From positions 60,743,839 to 60,807,838 of the forward strand of contig NC_063045.1 of the NCBI RefSeq assembly GCF_018812025.1: a DNA stretch of 64,000 bases. The letters run 5' to 3'. The first letter of the stretch is position 1. Each line of letters starts with the position of its first letter. The position numbers were made by a program, and so were the translations under genes. The notes under the pieces were generated by a model. That model was not told the origin of the DNA, searched no databases, and saw nothing but the letters and a program-made list of their open reading frames with translations. This DNA comes from Megalobrama amblycephala (lineage: Eukaryota; Chordata; Actinopteri; Cypriniformes; Xenocyprididae). This document shows, in pieces, positions 23,942 to 35,045 of this stretch.

Positions 23942-24295
23942 CGTGACCGCACAGCATAGCAACCTCACATAAGCGTAACCTCGATCGTTGAAAATCTCTA
24001 GTTCACAAATTTCTACCGGCTAATCGTGTCTACCAGTATATCGCCCACCCCTACTTATTGTGTTTGATACACTTTAACATCGAGCACGTCTCTAATTCGC
24101 GATCTGCACAGAGTTACTTTTCAGGATATATTGCGCTTATAACTCTTTTAAGATCAAGCACGTCCCGCTCTTTATATTCTCATTCATGCATTTCATCACT
24201 CTGAAGTGTAAATAGTGCAATATATTTACACACTAATATATATACGATATAGCAAAATCTCTAACAATAGACATTTTATTTAGTGGTAACGATAT
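23942..24295. other. Remnants of old hAT-like ends
   Basis: CAGTATATCGCCCACCCCTAC ends near 24054. A second TATCG/ATATAC-rich segment runs up to the palindrome at 24296 and appears to resume at 25235 (TATTGTCATATCGCAGTCCTAGG). No coding signal was seen. Confidence 0.35.
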
Positions 24296-25234
24296 ACAGT
24301 ACAGTCCAAAAGTTTGGAACCACTAAGATTTTTAATGTTTTTAAAAGAAGTTTCGTCTGCTCACCAAGGCTACATTTATTTAATTAAAAATACAGTAAAA
24401 AACAGTAATTTTGTGAAATATTATTACAATTTAAAATAACTGTGTACTATTTAAATATATTTGACAAAGTAATTTATTCCTGTGATGCAAAGCTGAATTT
24501 TCAGCATCGTTACTCCAGTCTTCAGTGTCACATGATCCTTCAGAAATCATTCTAATATGCTGATTTGCTGCTCAATAAACATTTATGATTATTTTCAATG
24601 TTGAAAACAGTTGTGTACTTTTTTTTTCAGGATTCCTTGATGAACAGAAAGTTCAAAAGAACAGCATTTATCTGAAATACAAAGCTTCTGTAGCATTATA
24701 CACTACCGTTCAAAAGTTTGGGGTCAGTAAGAATTTTTATTTTTATTTTTTTGAAAAGAAATTAAAGAAATGAATACTTTTATTCAGCAAGGATGCACTA
24801 AATCAATCAAAAGTGGCAGTAAAGACATTTATAATGTTACAAAAGATTAGATTTCAGATAAACACTGTTCTTTTGAACTTTCTATTCATCAAATAATCCT
24901 GAAAAAAAATATTGTACACAAATATTTTGTACAATTGTACACATTAAATGTTTCTTGAGCAGCAGATCAGCATATTAGAATGATTTCTGAAGGATCATGT
25001 GACACTGAAGACTGGAGTAATGATGCTGAAAATTCAGCTTTGCATCACAGACATAAATTACTTTGTGAAATATATTCAAATAGAAAACAGTTATTTTAAA
25101 TTGTAATAATATTTCACAATATTACTTGTTTTTACTGTATTTTTAATTAAATAAATGTAGCCTTGGTGAGCAGACAAAACTTCTTTTAAAAACATAAAAA
25201 ATCTTAGTGGTTCCAAACTTTTGGACTGTACTGT
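24296..25234. mobile_element. Two AGTTTGG-family copies in inverted arrangement
   Basis: The outer ends ACAGTACAGTCCAAAAGTTTGG and CCAAACTTTTGGACTGTACTGT are exact inverted repeats. The left copy is in plus orientation to about 24700. There CACTACCGTTCAAAAGTTTGG starts a complete reverse copy that runs to the right end. The whole therefore forms a palindrome of nearly 940 bp. Confidence 0.88.
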
Positions 25235-27777
25235 ATATTGTCATATCGCAGTCCTAGGACAGTGTCATTCATTCAGTGCTTAACATGGCAGATGCAGGTG
25301 AAAGACCTTCTGGACAGTTGAAGCAACTGTCTGTCATTGTTGCGATCAGGCCAGTGCTGCATGGTCACGAAAGTTCATAACTTGCATGTGTTTTCAAGCG
25401 TTGCCGATTTAAGCATTTAAGCGAAAGAGAACTGCGCGCTGTGCATGCAAGTTTTGTGCATGCACACACACCCGTGCATCTCAAATAATAAAATGATTTC
25501 TCTTTCACGTCTCATTGCGCTAAAATGGACAAATGCACACAAATTTATCTCAAAATGCCCACCTTTGCTAGTCTCCAAATAAACATATTCAGTTATGGCT
25601 TAAGTAAACGGTATAGAAAGAACGCGTATTATTATATTGGTTCCACGCATTAGTCTTAAAGTGACAGCAGCCTAATATTCCTAATATTTTTAATGTTAAT
25701 CAAACTACAAAAAGCAAAGAAATCACTCCCTGCTCTTCACTGAATAACTTTTTTGTAATTTTAATAAAGATTAACCTTTATTTAATTTGTACAGAGAAGA
25801 TAGTCATTTTACTTTTGGTTACTTTATTCAATTTCTGTCATAACCTTATTTATTACAATACAAGGATCATGGGTCAGAAACAAAAGCAATAAATATTGAA
25901 TAATATCATTGAATTAATTGAATCAAATCGAAAATCGAATCGGAATCAAATCGATTCGGGACATCTGTATCAATTCCCTCATCCCTAGTCATGTATAATA
26001 TATTAAATGTATTACAGGAGTAATGAAATATTACAGTTTTTTTGCATCTATATTTATACTAAATGTGTACTGTTTTTCGTAACAAATACCCTATTACAAC
26101 TAAACCATACAGTTATTTTTTACAGTCAAATTGACGAGCCCTGTGTGGTTTTATTTGTGCTTACCATAAAATAATAAACATTTCATAATGAAATGCAGCT
26201 CAAAGTGCTTCACAAGTATAAAAACAAATATTGGCAATACAATATATAGATATAATCAGACAATATATAATCAATATAAAAATACTCAAAAACAACTATA
26301 AAAGTTTCACAAGGTAAAATAAAGATATTGGCAATACAATTTTACACAATCAATATACTGTAAAAATAGCAACGATAAAACTACAAATGTATGACATATG
26401 GAAGAACAACGGTGAATTTTAATGAGCAAATAAAAAGGGCTGTAGAGATTCATAACAGTCAGAACATTTACATTTTTCCCTCCACAAGGTCACAGGCTTT
26501 ACATATTTACACAATGTAACATTTCACGGTAAATGGAGGCTGTTTGCGTTTGCATTCTAAGCTAACACACAATTAGCCATAAAGGAGCGCAAACAGCGTG
26601 ACGAAGGAACACAAAGAGAGTGACCTGTACCATTAAAAACACACGAGGAAACTGACGCTCAACAGCCTGTGTCAGCTGATTGTCACGGTCTCATTTTGAG
26701 AAGCGTAAGACGACTTTTTTTACATTAATGGGTGAAAAATCATCCTTGTGTCCCATTTATTTCGGGCTCCTTTTGTAATTAGGGCTCATATCTGCTTTTA
26801 ACGGAGCACTTTAGCCCGACAGACAGCCCACGCACGACTTCACCTCAGCTGATGCATACAAATTCACTTTCATGTCCTAATAATTCTGCTCTCTAAAGGT
26901 ACAGAATGAACAGGAGAAATTAGGGGGCACATTTAGTGCATGTCACGTCATTATTTCAGCATGGTGAATGGACAGACTGCTTGAAACCGTATTTTCGGGT
27001 TAAAGACCGCAGCTTACATAGCAAACACTGTTTAATTTGAAAGCATGTCAAAAGTGCATGGCAATGAATCAGCCAAAATAAGGATTTAAGCTCAATCCTA
27101 GCCACTGCTGCTGTAGACTGCATCCCCCTAGTGGTCACAAATGTGCAACTACCACAACAAACAGACAAAAGATTGTGTGTCACCATCATATAACCCAATA
27201 AAAGTCAATGTTTGCTATATAAATAGTGAAATAAACATCTGAAGCCTATTATTAAAACAGGTCTGTAGATATGGTTTGGGTCCCTTTCTCGAAAACCTCT
27301 CTGAATTATATGCCAAAATGTAATAAAAATAATTTAGGGTGTTTGTTCAAATGCTTAACCGTAAGTATAGGCACTATATATTAATATTGATGCTTGACCT
27401 AGCAAACATCAGTAATGAAAAAGATCTCATATGGTTTTAAATGACAGCAGGTTTTAACAGGTCTGATTAGGTAACTAGCCCTCGCAGAAAGATAAACACA
27501 TGCTGTGGATATTTTTCCACTATTAAAACCAATTACTTCTGAGTGAAAGCCGTTTATCATGTGTGCCAGAAAATTGTTTCCAGTAGTGATGTTTGGCTTA
27601 GCATGAATGAAGCCGAGCTTTTCTGTTGTATGTTTACACGACACAAACACACAATTACAGTGCGTGTGCTCGTCAGGACTAAGACTGTAAAATGATACTG
27701 ACTGTCCGATTTAATGTTGTTTATTATTATATTCTATATTTATATGTGTGTATTTATATATACTATACATACACACA
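25235..27777. other. No gene recognised; possible unique intronic elements at 26520-27000
   Basis: The section at 25900-25990 (ATCGAATCGGAATCAAATCG ... CTCATCCCTAG) resembles a reversed hAT-like end. The section at 26520-27000 looks single-copy with balanced composition and could be a conserved intronic element, but this cannot be judged without alignment. The short open frames have no domain. Confidence 0.4.
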
Positions 27778-28230
27778 GTACCGGTCAAAAGTTTGGACAC
27801 ATCACTATTTTTAATGTTTTTGAAAGAAGTCTCTTCTGCTCAATAAGGCTGATCAAAAATACAGAACATTTTGAGATATTATTACAATTTAAAATAAAGG
27901 TTTTCTATTTTAATATACTTGTACTATATAATTTATTTCTGTGATCAAAGCCAAATTTTCAGCATCATTACTCCAGTCGTCAGTGTCACATGATCCTTCA
28001 GAAATCATTCTAATATGATGATTTGATACTAGTTATTATCAATGTTTTTTGGGAACCTGTGATACTTTTTTTCAGAATTTATTGATGAATAAAAATCTTA
28101 GAAAGAATAGCATTTATTCAGAATAGAAATATTTTCTAACTATATAAGTTTTTACAATCAGTTCTTTTACTATTACTACGGTCAGTAAATTAGTTAAAAA
28201 ATTACGCAAAGTTACGACACTGAAAATTTT
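27778..28230 (+). repeat. AGTTTGG-family dispersed repeat, plus orientation
   Basis: It begins GTACCGGTCAAAAGTTTGGAC, contains TTTGAAAGAAGTCTCTTCTGC and TCAGTGTCACATGATCCTTC, then decays toward a CTACGGTCAGTAAATTAG remnant. It is a longer but diverged copy. Confidence 0.8.
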
Positions 28231-28234
28231 CTTT

Positions 28235-28922
28235 TAAAGACATTGCTGTTTTAGGACTACAACAAACGGCTGGTAGGGACTACAATGACCTTCTTCCCAG
28301 GTTAGTGACATCACAAACCCCAACATTTACATAAACCCCGCCCCCGATAACACGCAACAAAGGGGGCGGGGCCATGTTGAGCTGCTTTAGAGAAGAGGAA
28401 GAGTTGTTGTAGTAGAGTGTTGTTGACATGCCGTCATTTTACGCCGGACTGCTTCACAAACGAGGGTCAATTCAACACAAAAGATGAACATGACGGCACA
28501 TGCTAGTGGATGAGTTGAATCCACATAAATTTATCCACTAACCATTCAGAAACGTCCAGTTTCATCCTAAAAGTTGTAACTTCTTCCTGAGTCTCTCCAT
28601 CAGTGTCGACTCCGGTTTGAACAATGTAAGGCTGAACACTGTCATCATTTTGGCTGCGTGAGATTCTCCAGCTTTGTTGTTGTTGAGCTGTTAAAGCTCC
28701 GCCCTCTTCTGGAAAGGGGGCGGGGAGCAGCAGCTCATTTGCATTTAAAGGGACACACACAAAAACGGCGTGTTTTTGCTCACACCCAAATAGGGGCAAA
28801 TTTGACAAGCTATAATAAATGATCTGTGGGGGATTTTGAGCTGAAACTTCACACACACATTCTGGAGACACCAGAGACTTATATTGCATCTTGTAAAAGG
28901 GGTATTGAATGTCCACTTTAAA
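28235..28922 (-). repeat. Dispersed repeat with GC boxes (GGGGGCGGGG), minus orientation
   Basis: The 28690-28922 part is the reverse complement of 54885-55141 (GCTCCGCCCTCTTCTGGAAAG, GCAGCTCATTTGCATTTAAAG, AAACGGCGTGTTTTTGCTCAC). The left part adds CCCCGCCCCCGATAAC and GGGGGCGGGGCCATGTTGAG. It ends TGTCCACTTTAAA. The 137-codon reverse open frame at 28503-28916 lies entirely inside the repeat and is disrupted in the other copies, so it is rejected as a gene. Confidence 0.75.
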
Positions 28923-30080
28923 ATATATTACAAAAAAATATTGTCTTGGTTAATATGTATTTAGGACTAATTTAGCAGCTGCTCCATTGCTAAAACAGAA
29001 GGTAGGAGCAGGAAAAACTGGTGGTTCCGATCGCTAAAAAAATCTCGCTCAAGGCAACAAAAACAAACCACAAAGCCTTTCTATTATGATTAATTTTGGC
29101 ACTGCCGCACACATACTTAGCAGACAGTAAATATTGTCCTTTTCATATGGCTGCGGGCCAGTTTTCCCTCATTGCTCCAATTCTGTGTTTTTTGCAGAGA
29201 GTGCGCTGATGACATCACCGCGGGCAGATCGATTCGCGGACGCACTTACAACCCCTCTTCCAGTCGGCCGCGGCCGGGCCATTAAAGTGCACTGAGTGTG
29301 CCGGGCTATTAGGACCTCGGGCTAAAGAGAGCACGAGGGATTCATGGAAAACGCCGTTGCCTAGGAAATAAATGCCAAAGATGTCATCCGCGAGGCCAGA
29401 AATAAATATATAAAAAAGCGCTCTGAATAATAACAGCGGAGTCGTATCTCAAGATGCACATTGGAGCTCAAGTAATAGCAAATAAAGCCTGCATGTTCTG
29501 ACGTGAGGAATGCTAATGAGGCGGACTATCAAGAGAAGACATGAATGATGTGATGCATTCTGAAGGGGCCGTTTCCATTCAGACCACTGGTGCAATGGGA
29601 GCTGGGATACGGCGCTGGATGCAGCTGTCCACTTTCATATTGAAATGAAGCAGGTTGGAGTGTGATAGCTCAAAGGAGACCATCACGCTCTCTCTCCTGG
29701 CTATATGTAAGAGATAAGATTGCATGCTACCTTTATATCTCACTCCCCGAGCACCTTTGCGGCCGCTTAACTCAGGCTAAATGAACTGAACCTTTGCCCA
29801 TTAGAGACCTGGTGCATTTTAATATCTCTCATGCTCAAATGAAACATGAGCTCTGAACTCTTTCCATATCAGGAAATGATGTACTCGTGTTTCAGCGAGG
29901 TGCGTTTATGATTCATCCAGGAGCTTATCAATTGTCAATTAATCACGCGTTCAGTCATCTGAAGCAACCGGCTCAATGTCATCAGTGTTTCTCTATAAAT
30001 ACAGAAAATGTTCACTGTAAACACTTTGATTGTGTGTTGAAGTACAACACGACAACATGCACAATTCAGTCTCTCTGTAA
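28923..30080. other. Unique sequence with a CG-rich section at 29190-29360
   Basis: The section at 29190-29360 (GCGCTGATGACATCACCGCGG, then GGCCGCGGCCGGGCC) is the most CG-rich part of this intron apart from the pde4d exon. TGACATCA is close to a CRE/AP-1-type site. No repeat partner was seen. It is a candidate enhancer or promoter, unproven. Confidence 0.35.
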
Positions 30081-30345
30081 CAGGGTTATTATCGTTAACT
30101 AAAACTATTTATGTTAACTGAAATAAAGCTCAAATAAAATATAAATATTAGTTGGCAACAAAATTAAATCAATTTAAGTTGAAGCACTAATTGAAAATTA
30201 ATACACTGTAATAAAATTAAATTAAATCTAAATAGCAATATTAAAAAAAAAAAAAAAAGAAAAGCAAATAAAATGACAAAAGCACATAACGAAATTACTA
30301 ACATGAAAACTAAAATATATAGATAAATAATAAATAATAAAACTT
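30081..30345 (+). repeat. GTTATTATCGTTAACTAAAACT repeat
   Basis: It begins GGGTTATTATCGTTAACTAAA and continues into AAATAAA-rich low-complexity sequence with an A16 run at 30243-30258. It is related to 7786-7865. Confidence 0.6.
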
Positions 30346-30351
30346 AAATAT

Positions 30352-30665
30352 GCACTACCTTTCAAAGGTTTGAGGTTGGAAAGATGTTTCTTCTGCTCAC
30401 TAAGGCTGCATTTATTTGATCAAAAATACAGTAAAAATAGTGAAATATTATTAAAATTTGAAAGAACAGCTTTCTATGTGAATATATTGTAAAATATAAT
30501 TTATTTCTGTGATCAAAGCTGAATTTTCAGCATCATTACTCCAGTCTTCAGTGTCACATGATCCTTCAGAAATCATTCTAATATGATGATTTGATGCTCA
30601 AGAAACATTTCTGATTATTATGATTGAAAACAGTTGTGCTGATTAATATTTGTGTGAAAAATAAA
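30352..30665 (+). repeat. AGTTTGG-family dispersed repeat, plus orientation
   Basis: It begins TACCTTTCAAAGGTTTGAGG and keeps the conserved core GATCAAAGCTGAATTTTCAGC and CACATGATCCTTCAGAAATC. The right end is lost. Confidence 0.85.
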
Positions 30666-31182
30666 AACACATTTCCTTTTTGTAGATTTACTATTGTTAA
30701 TCTACAAACTGGGAGTTAAAATTAATATCTGTGATAATCAACATGCCACAGATTTTGCTGATAGAGTTTAAGATTTATTTAAACTCCTTTAATATTAAAA
30801 AAAGGTTACTTTTCTCTCTATTTCTCGCTCTCTCTGCACAATCAATCAGTCTGGACAGATCTATTTCTTATCCTGTTTTCTATGAAACGTAACCCGTAGA
30901 GAACATCCCGGATCGCTCTGTCAATCCCAATATACACAAAACGTACAGTGCATATTCAGCCGCTGCAACAGGCAGCGTTCATATCGGTGTATCTCTGGGA
31001 AGGCTGTCAACATGATTTATTGGCAATTGGAGAACAAATCAAACAGGGACACATGCTAAACTGAAATAGACTTCACTCGAACATTATACCTACCCAGAGA
31101 CAACATGTTTCTCCACAAACTGACAGACCGTGAGCAAAAAATAACTAGATTTTTATATTTTTGAGACACAATGCTTGGGGAT
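30666..31182. other. No gene recognised
   Basis: AT-rich spacer between two dispersed repeats, with no repeat partner or coding signal. Confidence 0.45.
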
Positions 31183-31597
31183 TCTGGGTGGTTGGTAGGG
31201 CATTGCTATGCGGTTGCTAGGTTTGGGGTCAGTATTGTTTTTTAAAGAAATTAGTAATATTATTCAGCAAGAACACAATAAATTGTGTCAGTGAACACAT
31301 TAATAATGTTATAAAATAAATGCAAAATAAAAGTCTATCACATTTTCCACAAAAATATGAACTGTTTTCAACATTGATAATAATCAGAAATGTTTCTTGA
31401 GCAGCAAATCATCATATTAGAATGATTTCTGAAGGATCATGTGACACTGAACACTGGAGTAATGATGCTGAAAATTCAGCTTTGATCACAACAATAAATT
31501 ATAAAAATATTTCACAATTTTTACTGTATTTTTGATCAAATAAATGCAGCAGATTTTAAAAAATCTTATCAACCCTAAACTTTTGAACTGCAGTCTA
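31183..31597 (-). repeat. CTAGCAACC fragment fused to an AGTTTGG-family repeat
   Basis: GGGTGGTTGGTAGGGCATTGC at 31188-31208 is a reverse CTAGCAACC-type fragment. It runs into GGTTTGGGGTCAGTATTG, which opens a minus-orientation AGTTTGG copy ending CAACCCTAAACTTTTGAAC. Confidence 0.8.
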
Positions 31598-32494
31598 AGT
31601 CCGTGGGACTTTTTTTGCTTATTTTATCATCCGTCAGACAAAATCCTTCAGCCTAAGTAACATTTACGACAACACCAGACAAGATAACAGCCAAAATGTA
31701 AAAGAGAGGGTTAGAGGTTTTTTAAAAAAAACGTCCTACAATGCTGAAGATTATCACCAAGAGGTCTGAAAACTGTTATAGCGTCTACAACTAGCCAGAA
31801 CGTGTCTCACAAGCGTGCATGCTGCGATCCGGGGCTTCATGTGGCACTGAAGCATGAGCAAAAAAGCATTAGAGATGTTGACTAGCACTGATTAAATATC
31901 TGTACAATGAGTAACACAGAACAGACAAACAAAAGCCTGACTAATTCTTCTAGTGTCTTACAATGCCAACTAGATTTGTGTCAACATTTGGCTTTCTCAA
32001 ATTAAACTCAGACGATTTGTGTTACTAATTCTCAGGCTCAGCCTTTAAAGTGTGTTAAAATGCAATTTCATGTGAAAGTCAGTCGAATGTGCCAGGAGCC
32101 AGATGTCTCGGATGAGTATATGCCATGTGCGGCGTCTTCTCAAGCCAGGCCTGAGTCATTCTGGAGACGCCAACCAAATGTCTTTTATGTGGTCTTCACT
32201 GGCAAAAGTGCTTTAATTTGTGAGAAAACAGACAACATAACACTGTGCACCACAGTGAAGCCTATTGCTGAGAAAACGTGAGCTTTGTGCTGAGGGTTTT
32301 ATGAGCGATCATGGCCGGGAAAATATCAGTTGGTGGTTGTAAAATAATGGCAGTGTGCCTCAGTGTGTTTGTGTACGGCGTGTGTGAGCAATTTTCCCTG
32401 TTTGCTCGGTCATGCCGAGGTAAAAGTCACCTGCGAACACAAGAGACATTAACTTCTGCTTTCTGATGTCAGATTTGCAAGTCACCACAGAATC
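31598..32494. other. No gene recognised
   Basis: Intron-like sequence. A 73-codon frame at 32060-32281 has no domain. Confidence 0.45.
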
Positions 32495-32580
32495 AGAAGG
32501 TGTGGGGTCAGAAAGATTTTTAAAATTAATACTTTTATTCAACAAGGATGCATTAAATTGATCAAAAGTGACAGTAAAAC
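32495..32580 (-). repeat. Truncated AGTTTGG-family repeat
   Basis: Only the outer part remains: GTGTGGGGTCAGAAAGATTTT through TTCAACAAGGATGCATTAAA and AAAAGTGACAGTAAAAC. A TAGGGCTGGGTATTGAC end begins two bases later. Confidence 0.75.
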
Positions 32581-32582
32581 CT

Positions 32583-33320
32583 AGGGCTGGGTATTGACAC
32601 ATTTTTCACGATTCGATTCGATTCCTATTCACATGCTTTCGATTCGATATCGATTATTTTGGATGTAGTATTTCAGTTTCAGTACATTGCAAATTTTCTA
32701 GAGGAAAACAATCTCTCATGAATATGTAACGGTGCATAGCTATATTTATCAGAATGATGCTTTCTAGGTCACTTTTCTAGCTGACTAATGAGTTTATGGT
32801 CACTGAATATGTTTTTCTGAGGTAAATGTGACGTAAGATGTTTTATTGACATCTTTCCGAGGTTAAAACTCTGAGCGATTACACAAGACGGATTTCAGTA
32901 AGTTGTACTGTATATTTTAACATACCTTCAGATGTTCATGCATGTTTATTTCGCTGTAACTGGTATTAAAGCGGAGGAGAGGATGATCAAATGCTTCTCT
33001 TTAACTGAGGTGCTAAAGCGATCTGTCACGCCACATTAAACAGCGCCAAAACGGTACTTATTTTTTGAATCTCATAATAAGATGGACGTCATTTGAAATC
33101 TGAGACTTTGCTTCATATCAAAAGTAACAAAGATTATTGAAATTTATTGGATGGGAGGCGCTACATATTCTGCTCATTCATCAACTGAAAACAGACAAGA
33201 CTAATCGATTCTTGGAATCTAATCAATTCTTGCTGCAACTCTCGTTCGTCTCAAGCTGCATTAAGCAGATGAGTTACATTTTTAATTGCAGTGTCTGTTT
33301 TCTGACTGAACTAAATGATT
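32583..33320 (+). mobile_element. Left part of an old hAT-like repeat
   Basis: It starts TAGGGCTGGGTATTGACAC and continues through ATTCGATTCGATTCC repeats. From about 33230 it matches the repeat at 1414-1862 (GTGTCTGTTTTCTGACTGAAC). It is interrupted by the younger element at 33329-34768 and continues at 34777-34864. Confidence 0.6.
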
Positions 33321-33328
33321 TTTATTAC

Positions 33329-34768
33329 TAGTGTTGTCAAAAGTACCGGTACTTCGGTACCAAGTCGGTACTGAAATTTTGAAAATGTGAGATACCAGCA
33401 TTTCCGTAGTACCGGTAGTACCGAGAATCCGGGTATATTCGGTACCCACTGATAGGGCTGTGCCAGTATTTACTTGAATATGACACGAGTGAAGCACAAA
33501 GCTTTGTTTACAGAAGAAATAATAGGTTAGCAATTAAATGTGACATCGCAGCCATGGAAACATTTTGATTCATGCCGAATGAGAGAGGTGCGTGAGTCCA
33601 TACATTCAAGCTTCATATTCTGTTTTCCGAATCGCGATCTGGTCACCTGATTAGCAGAGAACTGAACAATATTCCATTAGTTATTCCACTGAACATGGAA
33701 TCTGTTTCTTTTCCCAAATCTTCACTCACGCAGGGGATTATAACGTTTCTTTCGTTCGCATTTAGGCCTATTAGGCTATTCGCATTATTTACTGTGGTAA
33801 AGTAGAACAAACACCGTAGGACAGAAACCTTTTTACTTGCACGTCAGTTTCTATTTAACAGAGTTTGTGCTTGTTATTAGACTTTATAAGGCGCGTCAAG
33901 TTTATTTGTATATAGTGCGTTTCACACACCAGTGATTTTTACTTTCGTTTTCTCTGGCAGCGCTAAATCAAACATAGCCTGAATGTCTTGCCCCTGCAGA
34001 GGATAAAACTCGCTCTTCAGACCTTTTACAACAAGTGTCAGTTGTTTGTAACATCAGGAGATAACGAAGATATTATTAAAGAGAAATGGTCTCATTCCTG
34101 CTCGTGTCCCACATCCCTCTCAAAGCGCAAAGCGGCTATATCAAAGTAATAACGGGACTTTGGCTATATATGACGCGTCTTTGTGTGGAAATAAAAAACG
34201 AATGCTTTTTGAAATAATATTTAACTTTCTTATTATTTACCAATATTTATTTCATAGTTTTAGAGGCTGTAGTGTGTTGTTTCTCTGACGGAATAGCTAA
34301 AATAAACACGCACGTCTGTTACCCCTGTTGAAAAAACGAGCATATGCTGGTAAAGTAGGTTTTGAAGCTGGTATGCTGGTTTGAGCTGGTTTATGCTGGT
34401 CCAGGACCATCTTAGGACTAGTATGGACCAGCAGGACCAGTTTAGGACCAGCATTTTACCAGCATACAGCTTCAAAACCTACCTTACCAGCATATGCTGG
34501 TTTTTTCAACAGTACACAATGGATGTTTGAGCATTTAATTATTTATTTATTTTTTTATATTTCAAAATTTATTTCATTGAGGTAGCCTATATATACACAC
34601 ACAAACACACACACTCCAAATCATATTTAATGTTTTTAAAATAGGCTATATAAAATAGTAAAATAGTTCCAATAGATTTTAATGTGGTACCGAAATTGGT
34701 ACCGAGAACCGTAAAATTTTCATGGTATCGGTACAGACTACTGGAATTTTGGTACCGTGACAACACTA
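33329..34768. mobile_element. 1.44-kb hAT-like non-autonomous element with GGTACC-rich ends
   Basis: The left end TAGTGTTGTCAAAAGTACCGG and the right end GGTACCGTGACAACACTA are inverted over the outer 10 bases and share GGTACCG-type subterminal motifs. The flanks TTTATTAC at 33321-33328 and 34769-34776 are a perfect 8-bp target duplication. The uninterrupted target exists at 1760-1767 in another copy of the host repeat. No transposase is encoded. A further MITE lies inside at 34325-34512. Confidence 0.93.
34325..34512. mobile_element. Nested palindromic MITE (GCATATGCTGGT type)
   Basis: CTGTTGAAAAAACGAGCATAT on the left pairs with ATATGCTGGTTTTTTCAACAG on the right, and GTAGGTTTTGAAGCTG pairs with CAGCTTCAAAACCTAC inside. 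GCTGGT/ACCAGC motifs fill the centre. It is wholly inside the hAT-like element, so it is a later insertion or part of its evolution. Confidence 0.85.
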
Positions 34769-34776
34769 TTTATTAC

Positions 34777-34864
34777 TATAAAAAAATCTAAACGGTGCCA
34801 CGGTGGGAAAGTGATGTAACTGGTGTTGAGGCTGAACACCGCTAACACGTCAACACCAACTATC
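34777..34864 (+). mobile_element. Right part of the interrupted old repeat
   Basis: The sequence TATAAAAAAATCTAAACGGTG through TGAACACCGCTAACAC matches 1768-1855 and completes the host repeat. Confidence 0.6.
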
Positions 34865-35045
34865 GTAAAATCAACATATTAGAATGATGAAGGATCATGT
34901 GACACTGAACACTGGAGTAATGATGCTGAAAATTTAGCTTTGTGTAATATTTCACAATATTACTGTTTTTACTGCATTTAAGAGACGTCTTTCAAAAACA
35001 TTTTTACAAAATCTTACCAACCCCAAACTTTTGACCCATAGTGTA
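34865..35045 (-). repeat. Truncated AGTTTGG-family repeat, minus orientation
   Basis: The core GATCATGTGACACTGAACACTGG and GTAATGATGCTGAAAATTTAGC is followed by the end ACCAACCCCAAACTTTTGACC. The outer left part is missing. Confidence 0.8.

Noticed and set aside
28503..28916. 137-codon minus-strand open frame
   Set aside because: It lies entirely in a dispersed repeat, and the related copies at 54885-55141 and 63190-63387 do not keep the frame.
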